A program made the position numbers and the translations under genes. A DNA stretch of 38,177 bases from Candidatus Edwardsiibacteriota bacterium (GTDB lineage: Bacteria; Edwardsbacteria; AC1; EtOH8), in assembly GCA_020053305.1 (NCBI GenBank), contig JAGVNJ010000060.1, forward strand, positions 1-38,177, given 5' to 3'. Shown one piece after another: positions 31,482 through 38,177 of the stretch. Numbering within the stretch: position 1 is the first letter of the stretch; every line of letters begins with the position of its first letter. The notes below the pieces were generated by a model. The model saw only the letters and a program-made list of their open reading frames with translations, made no database searches and was not told the DNA's origin.

Positions 31482-31910
31482 ATGAAGACTTATGTTGCCA
31501 AAAAAGGGCAGGTAGAGCACCGCTGGTTCTTGGTGGACGCCAAGGGAAGATCGTTGGGAAGGCTGGCCACCCAGATAGCCATGTTGCTGAGGGGTAAGGG
31601 CAAGCCCCAATTCACTCCCAATACCGACTGCGGAGACCATGTGGTGGTGATCAATGCCGCCCAGGTGCGCCTGACCGGGGCTAAGATGGAGAACAAGGTG
31701 GCCTACCGTCACAGCGGATATCAGGGAGGTTTAAGGACCATCAACTACGGCCGGGTGCTGCAGGGCAAGAAACCCGAAAGGGTGGTCGAAATGGCCGTCA
31801 AGGGCATGCTGCCCAAGACCAAGCTGGCCCGCAGTAATTTCAGCAAACTGCATGTGTATGCCGATGACAAGCATCCCCATGTGGCTCAGGCCCCCCAAGC
31901 CATGGCTTAA
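31482..31910 (+). CDS. rplM: 50S ribosomal protein L13
   Basis: A 142-residue L13, matching the bacterial length. Recognisable segments are [39 protein letters not shown] and [22 protein letters not shown]. It is an early-assembling large-subunit protein binding 23S rRNA. The ATG has AAGGAG upstream. It is cotranscribed with rpsI, as in most bacteria, from a strong promoter with a hairpin leader. Confidence 0.98.
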   Translation: MKTYVAKKGQVEHRWFLVDAKGRSLGRLATQIAMLLRGKGKPQFTPNTDCGDHVVVINAAQVRLTGAKMENKVAYRHSGYQGGLRTINYGRVLQGKKPERVVEMAVKGMLPKTKLARSNFSKLHVYADDKHPHVAQAPQAMA

Positions 31911-31972
31911 GTAGAAATTTTCCAATATCACGGCCGGTCTTCCGGCCCAGATGGATTTTATTAGGAGGTTAG

Positions 31973-32365
31973 ATGACCCAGAACGTTATTCGCGCGACCG
32001 GACGCCGCAAATCATCTGTTGCCCAGGTTAAAATGACCCCGGGGCAGGGGAAGATGACTGTCAACAACAGGACCTGCGAGGACTACTTCTGCCGTCCCAC
32101 CCTGGTGATGATGGTGAAGCAGCCGTTGGAACTTACATCCCAGCTGGGCAAGTTCGATATTTGGGCCAAGGTGGAAGGCGGAGGGGTGGCCGGCCAGGCC
32201 GGGGCCTTGAGGCTGGGTATATCCCGGGCCCTAAATCTGGTAGAGCAGGAGCTGCGCCCGCCGCTTAAGTCGGCCGGACTGCTGACCAGGGACCCCCGCG
32301 AGAAGGAAAGAAAGAAATACGGCCAGAAGAAGGCCAGAAAGAGATTCCAGTTCTCCAAGCGTTAA
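31973..32365 (+). CDS. rpsI: 30S ribosomal protein S9
   Basis: A 130-residue S9 with [20 protein letters not shown] at the start, the [14 protein letters not shown] core, and the conserved basic C-terminal tail [12 protein letters not shown], which reaches the P-site tRNA. It lies 62 nt after rplM with a good AGGAGG ribosome site. Confidence 0.98.
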   Translation: MTQNVIRATGRRKSSVAQVKMTPGQGKMTVNNRTCEDYFCRPTLVMMVKQPLELTSQLGKFDIWAKVEGGGVAGQAGALRLGISRALNLVEQELRPPLKSAGLLTRDPREKERKKYGQKKARKRFQFSKR

Positions 32366-32432
32366 TATCTTTTTTGTTTTTGCGGGACCGGGATACTCAA
32401 ATAATACCAAAACACATGTCCGGCGCAAAATT

Positions 32433-32472
32433 CCGCCAGTGGTGTCCGGTTTTTTAAGCCGGATTCTGGCGG
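32433..32472 (+). promoter_or_regulatory. Composite hairpin in the rpsB leader
   Basis: An outer 7-bp stem (CCGCCAG / CTGGCGG) encloses an inner 5-bp stem (TCCGG / CCGGA), within the 156-nt gap between rpsI and rpsB. It has no T-run after it, so a structured rpsB leader is a better guess than a terminator. Expression control by S2 is known in other bacteria, but no motif can be matched here. Confidence 0.5.
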
Positions 32473-32521
32473 CGGCCGGACAGAGGAACAACCAACCTTA
32501 TTATCGGAAGGAAAATTCAAA

Positions 32522-33454
32522 TTGGCCAGTTTTACCATCAAAGACCTGCTGGAGGCCGGGGTTCATTTCGGCCACCAGGCCCCGCGCTGGAACCCCAAGA
32601 TGAAAAAATTCATCTTCGACGAGCGCAACGGTATCCATATCATAGACCTGCAGAAGACCGTCAAGTGCCTTAACAGCGCCATCGAAATGGCGGGCAGGAT
32701 GTCGGAGAGCGGCGACGAATTTCTGTTCGTGGGCACCAAGAAACAGGCGGTGGACGTCATCAAGGAAGAGGCCCAGCGCTGCGGCATGCATTATGTGGCC
32801 GACCGATGGCTGGGCGGGATGCTGACCAACTTCGCTACCATCCAGAAGAGCATCAAGCGGCTCAAGGACCTCGACAAACTAGCCGCCAGCAGCTATCAGG
32901 GGTACACCAAGAAGGAAGCCCTGGGCATGGAGCGGGAACGCACCAAGATGGAGAAGGTGCTGTCCGGGGTCAAGGAAATGCGCCGGATGCCGGGAGCGGT
33001 GATAGTGGTTGATTGCAAGAAAGAACGCCTGGCCATTGCCGAAGCCAACCGTCTGGACATCCCGGTGATCGCCCTGGTGGACACCAACGTGGATCCCGAT
33101 CCGGTGACCTACCCGGTGCCGGCCAATGACGACGCCCTTCGTTCCATAAAAATGATCGTCAATTTATTATCGGAATCAATCATAGAGGGCCGGGCCAAGT
33201 ATCAGCGTGATATGGAGACCCAGTCCAAGGAAAGCCATGCTGCCGGAGGGGCCGGCGAAGAGGGCAAACCCCGCAGGCACCTGTCGGACCGCGGAGCCCG
33301 CCGCCCGGACAATAAAGAGGGCGCCAGGGGTGCCCCCAGAGGCGCCCCCAGAACCGGAGCCCCCAGGCGCGCAGTTGGCGGAGGTATGCGGGGATCGGGA
33401 ACGGGCCCCAGAGCCAAACAGCCGGCCGACAAGCCGGCCGACAAGAAAGAGTAG
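32522..33454 (+). CDS. rpsB: 30S ribosomal protein S2 with long C-terminal tail
   Basis: The first ~230 residues are a complete S2: LLEAGVHFGHQAPRWNPKM, IHIIDLQKT, FVGTKKQA, RWLGGMLTNFATI and DIPVIALVDTNVDPD. The last ~80 residues form an unstructured tail rich in Gly, Pro, Arg, Ala and Lys (RGAPRGAPRTGAPRR type repeats, then ADKPADKKE). That is longer than in E. coli S2 (241 residues), though such tails occur in some lineages. The start is TTG at 32522, after AAGGAAAATTCAAA. tsf follows 14 nt after the stop, the usual order. Confidence 0.95.
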   Translation: MASFTIKDLLEAGVHFGHQAPRWNPKMKKFIFDERNGIHIIDLQKTVKCLNSAIEMAGRMSESGDEFLFVGTKKQAVDVIKEEAQRCGMHYVADRWLGGMLTNFATIQKSIKRLKDLDKLAASSYQGYTKKEALGMERERTKMEKVLSGVKEMRRMPGAVIVVDCKKERLAIAEANRLDIPVIALVDTNVDPDPVTYPVPANDDALRSIKMIVNLLSESIIEGRAKYQRDMETQSKESHAAGGAGEEGKPRRHLSDRGARRPDNKEGARGAPRGAPRTGAPRRAVGGGMRGSGTGPRAKQPADKPADKKE

Positions 33455-33468
33455 AAAGGATTACATAG

Positions 33469-34062
33469 ATGTCATTCGCTGCAGAGGATGTCAAGAACTT
33501 AAGGGATAAGACCGGCGCCGGCATGATGGCCTGCAAGGAGGCCCTCAAAGCCTGTAACGGCAATGTTGACGAGGCGGTGGAATACCTCCGTAAAAAGGGT
33601 ATCGCCTCGGCCGACAAGAAGACCGGAAGGACCACCGGGGACGGTCTGGTCGAATCGTACATTCACATGGGCGGCAAGCTGGGGGTAATGATAGAGGTCA
33701 ACTGCGAAACCGATTTCGTGGCCCGCACCGAACAATTCCAGAGCCTGGTCAAGGAGCTGGCGATGCAGGTGGCTGCCTCCAGCCCGTCGGTGGTCTCCCG
33801 GGAGCAGGTGCCGGCCGAGATGATAGAAAAGGAAAAGGACATCTACCGGGAACAGGTGCGGGGCTCGGGCAAACCGGAGAACGTGGTGGAGAAGATCGTG
33901 GGCGGCAAGCTGGACAAGTTCTACTCCGAGATCTGCCTGCTGGAACAGCCCTATATCAAGGATCCCCAGAAGAACGTCGAGACCCTGATCAAGGAGGCGA
34001 TAGCCAAGCTGGGAGAGAATATCACGGTCAAGAGGTTCGTCCGTTTCCGGCTGGGTGAATAA
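33469..34062 (+). CDS. tsf: Elongation factor Ts, short form
   Basis: EF-Ts recharges EF-Tu by promoting release of GDP. The 197-residue length is the short form seen in Thermus and several phyla, lacking part of the second core subdomain of the E. coli protein. The N-terminal UBA-like segment ([20 protein letters not shown]), the TDFVART nucleotide-exchange motif and the C-terminal [13 protein letters not shown] are all present. It follows rpsB directly and precedes pyrH by 27 nt. Confidence 0.97.
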   Translation: MSFAAEDVKNLRDKTGAGMMACKEALKACNGNVDEAVEYLRKKGIASADKKTGRTTGDGLVESYIHMGGKLGVMIEVNCETDFVARTEQFQSLVKELAMQVAASSPSVVSREQVPAEMIEKEKDIYREQVRGSGKPENVVEKIVGGKLDKFYSEICLLEQPYIKDPQKNVETLIKEAIAKLGENITVKRFVRFRLGE

Positions 34063-34089
34063 AAAGCAATAAATTTTACAGGTCATATT

Positions 34090-34809
34090 TTGAGCCCAGA
34101 TTCAAAATACCGCAGAATACTTTTAAAGCTTTCCGGCGAAGCATTGGGCGGAGCCGAAGGCCGGGGGATCGATCTCCCCTCGCTGGAAAGGATAGCCGAC
34201 GAGGTTTTATCGGTTAAGGAGCTGGGCGTCTCCATTGGGGTGGTCATCGGCGGGGGAAACCTTATCCGGGGCACCCAGGTTAAGGACAACGGCATCAGCC
34301 GGGTCACCGCCGACAACATGGGAATGCTGGGCACGGTGATAAATTCCCTGGCCCTGCAGAGCGTGCTGGACAAAAAGGGCTGCCAGACCAGGGTGATGTC
34401 GGCGGTGGATATGCCCAAGTTCGCCGAGCCCTATATAAGGCGGCGGGCCCTCCGGCACCTGGACAAGGGCCGGGTGGTGATCATGGCCGCCGGGACCGGC
34501 AACCCCTATTTCTCCACCGACACCGCGGCCGCCCTCCGGGCGGTGGAGATAGAGGCCGAGGTGCTGCTGAAGGGCACCAAGGTGGACGGGGTTTATAATT
34601 CCGATCCCAAGAAAGACAAATCCGCCAAAAAGTACCAGACCTTAAGTTTCAGCCAGGTGCTGGCCGACAAGCTGGCGGTGATGGACCTGACCGCGGTCTC
34701 GCTGTGCATGGAAAACCATCTGCCGATCATCGTGTTCGATCTCAACAATTCAGGGACCTTGAAAAGGATAATCCAGGGCGAGCAATTGGGAACCATTGTT
34801 AAGGAGTAA
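34090..34809 (+). CDS. pyrH: Uridylate kinase (UMP kinase)
   Basis: UMP kinase makes UDP from UMP and ATP. The 239 residues begin at TTG (34090). Motifs are LLKLSGEALGG (phosphate loop), GVVIGGGNLIRG, DNMGMLGTVINSLALQ, GTGNPYFSTDTAAALRAVE and LLKGTKVDGVYNSDPKK, all characteristic of bacterial PyrH. It sits in the conserved rpsB-tsf-pyrH-frr order, 3 nt ahead of frr. Confidence 0.98.
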   Translation: MSPDSKYRRILLKLSGEALGGAEGRGIDLPSLERIADEVLSVKELGVSIGVVIGGGNLIRGTQVKDNGISRVTADNMGMLGTVINSLALQSVLDKKGCQTRVMSAVDMPKFAEPYIRRRALRHLDKGRVVIMAAGTGNPYFSTDTAAALRAVEIEAEVLLKGTKVDGVYNSDPKKDKSAKKYQTLSFSQVLADKLAVMDLTAVSLCMENHLPIIVFDLNNSGTLKRIIQGEQLGTIVKE

Positions 34810-34812
34810 GCC

Positions 34813-35370
34813 ATGTTGCCACAGCTATACCAGGAGTTGGAGCGGAAAATGGCCAAGGCAGTGGATGTTCTGAAGGGCGAATTCTCCGGGATCCGCACCG
34901 GGCGGGCCAACCCAGCCCTGCTGGACGGCATCAAGGTGATGAGTTATGGAAGCCTGACGGCCCTCAACCAGGTGGCCGGCGTTTCGGTGCCGGAATCCAG
35001 GATGCTGGTGATCCAGCCCTGGGACAAGACCCTGATCCCCGAGATAGAGAAGGCCATCATGAAGTCCGAACTGGGACTGAACCCCATCAACGACGGGAAG
35101 GTGATCCGCCTGCCCATCCCCACCCTGACCGAGGAGAGGCGCCACGAGCTGGTCAAGCTGATCAAGAAGATGTCCGAGGAAAGCAAGGTGGCCGTCCGCA
35201 ATATCCGGCGGGAGGCCAACGACGAGATAAAGAAGCTGGAGAAGGAAAAGAAGGTCTCCGAGGACGAATCCAAGAAGGCCCACGACAAGACCCAGGAATA
35301 CACCAACAAGTTCATCGAGCAGATAGACGAGACCCTGGCTAAAAAAGAAAAAGAAATAATGGAAGTATAA
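34813..35370 (+). CDS. frr: Ribosome recycling factor
   Basis: RRF splits post-termination ribosomes together with EF-G. The 185-residue length matches the family. Typical parts are GEFSGIRTGRANPALLDGI, PWDKTLIPEIEKAIMKSELG, DGKVIRLPIPTLTEERR, and the C-terminal helix of domain I. The ATG follows TAAGGAG. It ends the rpsB-tsf-pyrH-frr run; a ferredoxin gene comes next, 19 nt on. Confidence 0.98.
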   Translation: MLPQLYQELERKMAKAVDVLKGEFSGIRTGRANPALLDGIKVMSYGSLTALNQVAGVSVPESRMLVIQPWDKTLIPEIEKAIMKSELGLNPINDGKVIRLPIPTLTEERRHELVKLIKKMSEESKVAVRNIRREANDEIKKLEKEKKVSEDESKKAHDKTQEYTNKFIEQIDETLAKKEKEIMEV

Positions 35371-35389
35371 TAATTGGAGGATTGGCCCA

Positions 35390-35557
35390 ATGCCGTACGT
35401 GATAACCGAAGAATGCGTAGCCTGCGGTAGCTGCGTGGATTCCTGCCCCAACGGAGCGATCATCGAGGGTGAGGACAAGTTCGAAATAACCGAGGATTGT
35501 GTTGACTGCGGAGCCTGCGTGGATGCCTGTCCGGTCAATGCCATCAAGGAAGGCTGA
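35390..35557 (+). CDS. Two-cluster [4Fe-4S] ferredoxin, 55 aa
   Basis: A short frame with two full CxxCxxCxxxCP motifs: ECVACGSCVDSCPNGAI and DCVDCGACVDACPVNAI. The start MPYVITEEC and a total length of 55 residues match clostridial-type ferredoxins. It carries low-potential electrons in the cytoplasm; the partner cannot be told. A good TTGGAGG ribosome site is present. Its position between frr and uppS, inside a translation/envelope run, is unusual. Confidence 0.92.
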   Translation: MPYVITEECVACGSCVDSCPNGAIIEGEDKFEITEDCVDCGACVDACPVNAIKEG

Positions 35558-35632
35558 AAGAACCAACGCAGATCAAAGGGGCGCTCCCGGTCCCGGCAGT
35601 AAGGCCGAGATGAAAGGGGCGCCTTTGCTCTT

Positions 35633-36400
35633 ATGTCAAATCAAGACAAACAAAAAGGAAGATCAATGACCTCCGGCAGCAAACAGGAATTACCGGATAT
35701 CAAAAACCTACCGGTCCACCTGGGGGTGATCATGGACGGCAACGGACGCTGGGCCAAAAAGCGGGGCCTGCCCCGGCTGGCCGGGCACCGGGCTGGCATG
35801 AAGTCGGTCAAGCAGATCGTCAACTCCTGCGGGGAGATCGGGATCAGATATCTGACCCTCTACGCCTTTTCGGTGGAGAACTGGTTGCGGCCCAAGGCCG
35901 AGGTCACCGGGCTGATGAGGATCTTGCGGGAATACCTGCTTAAGGAGATAGACGAGCTGGACGGCAAAGGGGTCAAGATCGTGGCCAGTGGCCGGATAGA
36001 TGACCTGGAGAAGACCGCCCTGAAGATCCTCAAGGACTGCATAAAAAGGACCCAGCATAACAAGGGACTGGTGCTCAATCTGGCGCTTTCCTACGGCGGA
36101 AGGGCCGAGCTGGCCGATGCGGTCAAGAGCCTGTCCAAGGATATAAAATCCGGATATTTAAATCCCGATAAAATAGACGAATCTTTAATTTCAAAACACC
36201 TGTACCATCCGGAGATCCCCGATCCCGACCTGATCATCCGCACCTCCGGGGAGCACCGCCTGTCAAACTTCCTGATCTGGCAGAGCGCCTATTCCGAGTT
36301 CTATTTCACCGAGGTGCTGTGGCCGGATTTTGGGAAAGAAGATCTGATGCGATCCCTTAATGAATACCAGGGCCGGGAGCGGCGCTTTGGCCGGATCTGA
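35633..36400 (+). CDS. uppS: Isoprenyl (undecaprenyl) diphosphate synthase
   Basis: A cis-prenyltransferase that extends farnesyl diphosphate with isopentenyl units to make the lipid carrier for cell-wall synthesis. The 255 residues contain VIMDGNGRWAKKRGLPRLAGHRAG (phosphate loop with catalytic Asp), YAFSVENWLRP, and PDPDLIIRTSGEHRLSNFLIWQSAYSEFYF, all diagnostic. The product chain length cannot be read from sequence. The ATG at 35633 has little ribosome site; the ATG at 35666 (MTSGSK) is an alternative. cdsA follows 28 nt later. Confidence 0.96.
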   Translation: MSNQDKQKGRSMTSGSKQELPDIKNLPVHLGVIMDGNGRWAKKRGLPRLAGHRAGMKSVKQIVNSCGEIGIRYLTLYAFSVENWLRPKAEVTGLMRILREYLLKEIDELDGKGVKIVASGRIDDLEKTALKILKDCIKRTQHNKGLVLNLALSYGGRAELADAVKSLSKDIKSGYLNPDKIDESLISKHLYHPEIPDPDLIIRTSGEHRLSNFLIWQSAYSEFYFTEVLWPDFGKEDLMRSLNEYQGRERRFGRI

Positions 36401-36428
36401 TCAAAATTTATTAAGAACAGGATGAACC

Positions 36429-37295
36429 ATGACCGAGCAAAACAACAGCCAAGAATTCAGGCCCAAGGATAAAAGCTTCAAAAGCCGGTTCTCCACCCTG
36501 GGGCTCCGGGCACTGGTGGCATTGGCCGGCATTCCCCTGATGCTGGGGATGGCCTACCTGGGAGGTTTCTGGTTGGCCGGGCTGGTGGTCGCGCTGTCAT
36601 TTTTGGGTTTGTGGGAGTTCTACGGACTGGCCAGAGCCAAGGGGTTGTTTCCCCTGACCTGGTGGGGAATTGCCGGAGGCCTGCTGTTGATCATGTATCT
36701 CAGTCTCAGATGGCAATCGCTTATGGCGTTGCTGGTGCTGTGGCTGCTGCTGATAATGTCCCGGATGGTCTTCAGGGACGAGGTGGAGGAAGCGATCAGC
36801 CGGATCGGCATTACCCTGATGGGCGTCCTATACATTCCCTTCCTGTTCGGGCATATGCTGTTGCTGCGGGCCGATTATAGCTTTACGGGATACAAGCTGC
36901 TGTTCTTTTCCATGGCCCTGGTTTGGCTGTGCGATACCGGGGCCTATTTTGCCGGGATGATGCTGGGGAAGCACCCTCTGGCGCCGCATATCAGCCCCAA
37001 GAAGTCGATCGAAGGGCTTATCGGCGGGCTGGTGGTTACCATCGTTGCGGCGTTGCTGCTTCAGAGATGGTGGCTGTGGGAGATCTCTATAAGGGATTCT
37101 CTTATCCTGGCCGTCGGGGCGGTGGTGCTGGGGACCCTGGGCGATCTGGTGGAGTCCTTGTTCAAGCGGGATGCCAGCGTCAAGGATGCCGGCAACCTGC
37201 TGCCGGGCCACGGCGGGATACTGGACCGGTTCGACAGCATGCTGTTCGTGATACCCTTTGTTTACTGGTATTTCCGGCTTTTCGTGATAGGGTAA
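36429..37295 (+). CDS. cdsA: Phosphatidate cytidylyltransferase
   Basis: CdsA makes CDP-diacylglycerol from phosphatidate and CTP, the branch point of phospholipid synthesis, in the inner membrane. The 288 residues have about eight helices and the signature SLFKRDASVKDAGNLLPGHGG followed by ILDRFDS near the C-terminus. DTGAYFAGMMLGKHPLAPHISPKKSIEG is also typical. An uppS-cdsA order is common in bacteria. It ends 3 nt before the last gene. Confidence 0.96.
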   Translation: MTEQNNSQEFRPKDKSFKSRFSTLGLRALVALAGIPLMLGMAYLGGFWLAGLVVALSFLGLWEFYGLARAKGLFPLTWWGIAGGLLLIMYLSLRWQSLMALLVLWLLLIMSRMVFRDEVEEAISRIGITLMGVLYIPFLFGHMLLLRADYSFTGYKLLFFSMALVWLCDTGAYFAGMMLGKHPLAPHISPKKSIEGLIGGLVVTIVAALLLQRWWLWEISIRDSLILAVGAVVLGTLGDLVESLFKRDASVKDAGNLLPGHGGILDRFDSMLFVIPFVYWYFRLFVIG

Positions 37296-37298
37296 CTA

Positions 37299-38099
37299 AT
37301 GATCACTTACCAGGAACATTATGCCCAGTTCTTAGGCTATAAATTGAGGCAGGTTGGAAAGGTGATAGTTTGCCATTCCCCCTTGCGCGATAAAATTGTA
37401 AGCCACCGGCAACCGCTCATTTTGTCGTTCATGAAAAATCGGCAGGTGGTGCTTTCAACCTCTCTCGATCTGCAAAATAAATTACGCAGGCTTTCTCATA
37501 AACACCCTTTGACAAAACTATCTCCGGATCAATGGTTTAAAATCGTAGACGATTTTCTCTTTGACAGAATAAGGCTCTACAATATCGAGCGTTTTATTAG
37601 AATGACGGTCAAACAAAAAGATTTTAGGAAACAAAAAAAACAAACTATTGTTAGACCAATGGATTTAGCTGATAAGAAACTGATATTAAACCAAGGGCAA
37701 CTGCCCGGAAGGGGCAAAAAATATCAGGACCATTTCTGGAAACAAAGCATAAAATATATCAGAGAAGGACGTAGCTTTGGACTGATCCACGATGGACAAA
37801 TACTAAGTCGGGCAACGGTGGAACCCATAGACTACGGGGGTGGGAACATTGCCGTGGCGACCAACGAAAAACATCGTAAAAAAGGTTACGGCAAAATGGT
37901 GGTTTCTGCTGCGGTCAACTGGTGTTTTGACCATGACATACTTCCGATATATCATGTGAGGTCCGATAATGTTGCATCCATTGCATTGGCCCGGAGCCTG
38001 GGGTTTAGGCCTAAAAATAAAGAAATCATTGTCAAACACTGGCCTAGCGATGCTGATAAAAGATACAGAGTAAAAATTAATTATTACTCCGGCAAATAA
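37299..38099 (+). CDS. GNAT-like acetyltransferase with N-terminal extension
   Basis: The C-terminal part (about residues 120-266) is a GNAT domain: GLIHDGQILSRATVEPIDYGGGNIAVA, then motif A (NEKHRKKGYGKMVVSAAVNW) and motif B (RSDNVASIALARSLGFRPKNK). The first ~115 residues are rich in basic and hydrophobic helices and are not recognised. Base composition is AT-richer than the ribosomal and lipid genes before it, so it may be a later addition, although it starts only 3 nt after cdsA. The last 78 bases of the window show nothing more. Confidence 0.8.
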   Translation: MITYQEHYAQFLGYKLRQVGKVIVCHSPLRDKIVSHRQPLILSFMKNRQVVLSTSLDLQNKLRRLSHKHPLTKLSPDQWFKIVDDFLFDRIRLYNIERFIRMTVKQKDFRKQKKQTIVRPMDLADKKLILNQGQLPGRGKKYQDHFWKQSIKYIREGRSFGLIHDGQILSRATVEPIDYGGGNIAVATNEKHRKKGYGKMVVSAAVNWCFDHDILPIYHVRSDNVASIALARSLGFRPKNKEIIVKHWPSDADKRYRVKINYYSGK

Positions 38100-38177
38100 A
38101 TATGTGAAGAGTTATGCAGCATAGGACGCTTTGGGATGCTTAAAATAACTCCGTACATGATGGGGCCGTTTCTGTAG

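Noticed and set aside
35570-35632. Terminator between the ferredoxin gene and uppS
   Set aside because: The GGGGCGC-containing arms pair only partly and no T-run follows.

Overview
The window reads as a piece of a bacterial chromosome from a poorly characterised, probably uncultured lineage. Housekeeping genes are clearly bacterial: L13-S9, S2-EF-Ts-UMP kinase-RRF, isoprenyl diphosphate synthase-CdsA, and SecDF. Promoters fit the sigma-70 consensus (TTGACA-N17-TATAAT before tRNA-Asp). The backbone is fairly GC-rich, with many GTG/TTG starts and short hairpin repeats. A candidate phylum of the FCB/Edwardsbacteria/Zixibacteria type is possible, but no 16S rRNA is present, so this is only an impression.

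Layout. 1-6600: an AmmeMemoRadiSam pair (Memo-like and AMMECR1), a RAYT-type transposase remnant broken by three REP-like insertions, several small zinc-ribbon or membrane proteins, a possible MITE, a PRC-barrel gene joined by deletion to the tail of an Nramp transporter, ArfB, and a protein with a duplicated four-cysteine module. 6619-9198: a NlpC/P60-like lipoprotein, a nitroreductase and a Na+/Ca2+-type exchanger. 8194-15434: a tight run of exchanger, CPA2 antiporter, membrane-anchored trehalose-6-phosphate synthase, DUF5752 protein, TreT-like glycosyltransferase and trehalose-phosphatase. This looks like an ionic/osmotic stress operon with two possible trehalose routes. 15435-20107: an intergenic cluster of hairpins, then a visibly AT-rich island with two SPPY-type DNA methyltransferases and a BfiI/NgoFVII-like PLD nuclease (overlaps of 1 and 4 nt), plus a small zinc protein. 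Near-identical terminators bracket the island.

20146-27285: YgiQ radical SAM protein, a SAM methyltransferase, an MFS transporter with a large internal deletion, a GNAT, a B12-binding radical SAM protein (DUF4070 type), a CCA-adding-type nucleotidyltransferase with in-frame heptanucleotide repeats, and an ISNCY-like transposase fragment. 27450-30196: secD-secF, tRNA-Asp and a bidirectional terminator. 30208-31150 (minus strand): a coupled C-GCAxxG-C-C protein and a GNAT. 31378-37295: the ribosomal and envelope-lipid run, with a 55-residue two-cluster ferredoxin between frr and uppS. 37299-38099: a final GNAT.

The parts most worth a second look are the sensor-anchored trehalose operon, the BfiI-like restriction-modification island with its apparently leaderless promoter, and the REP-riddled RAYT. 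No CRISPR array, prophage or origin was seen.
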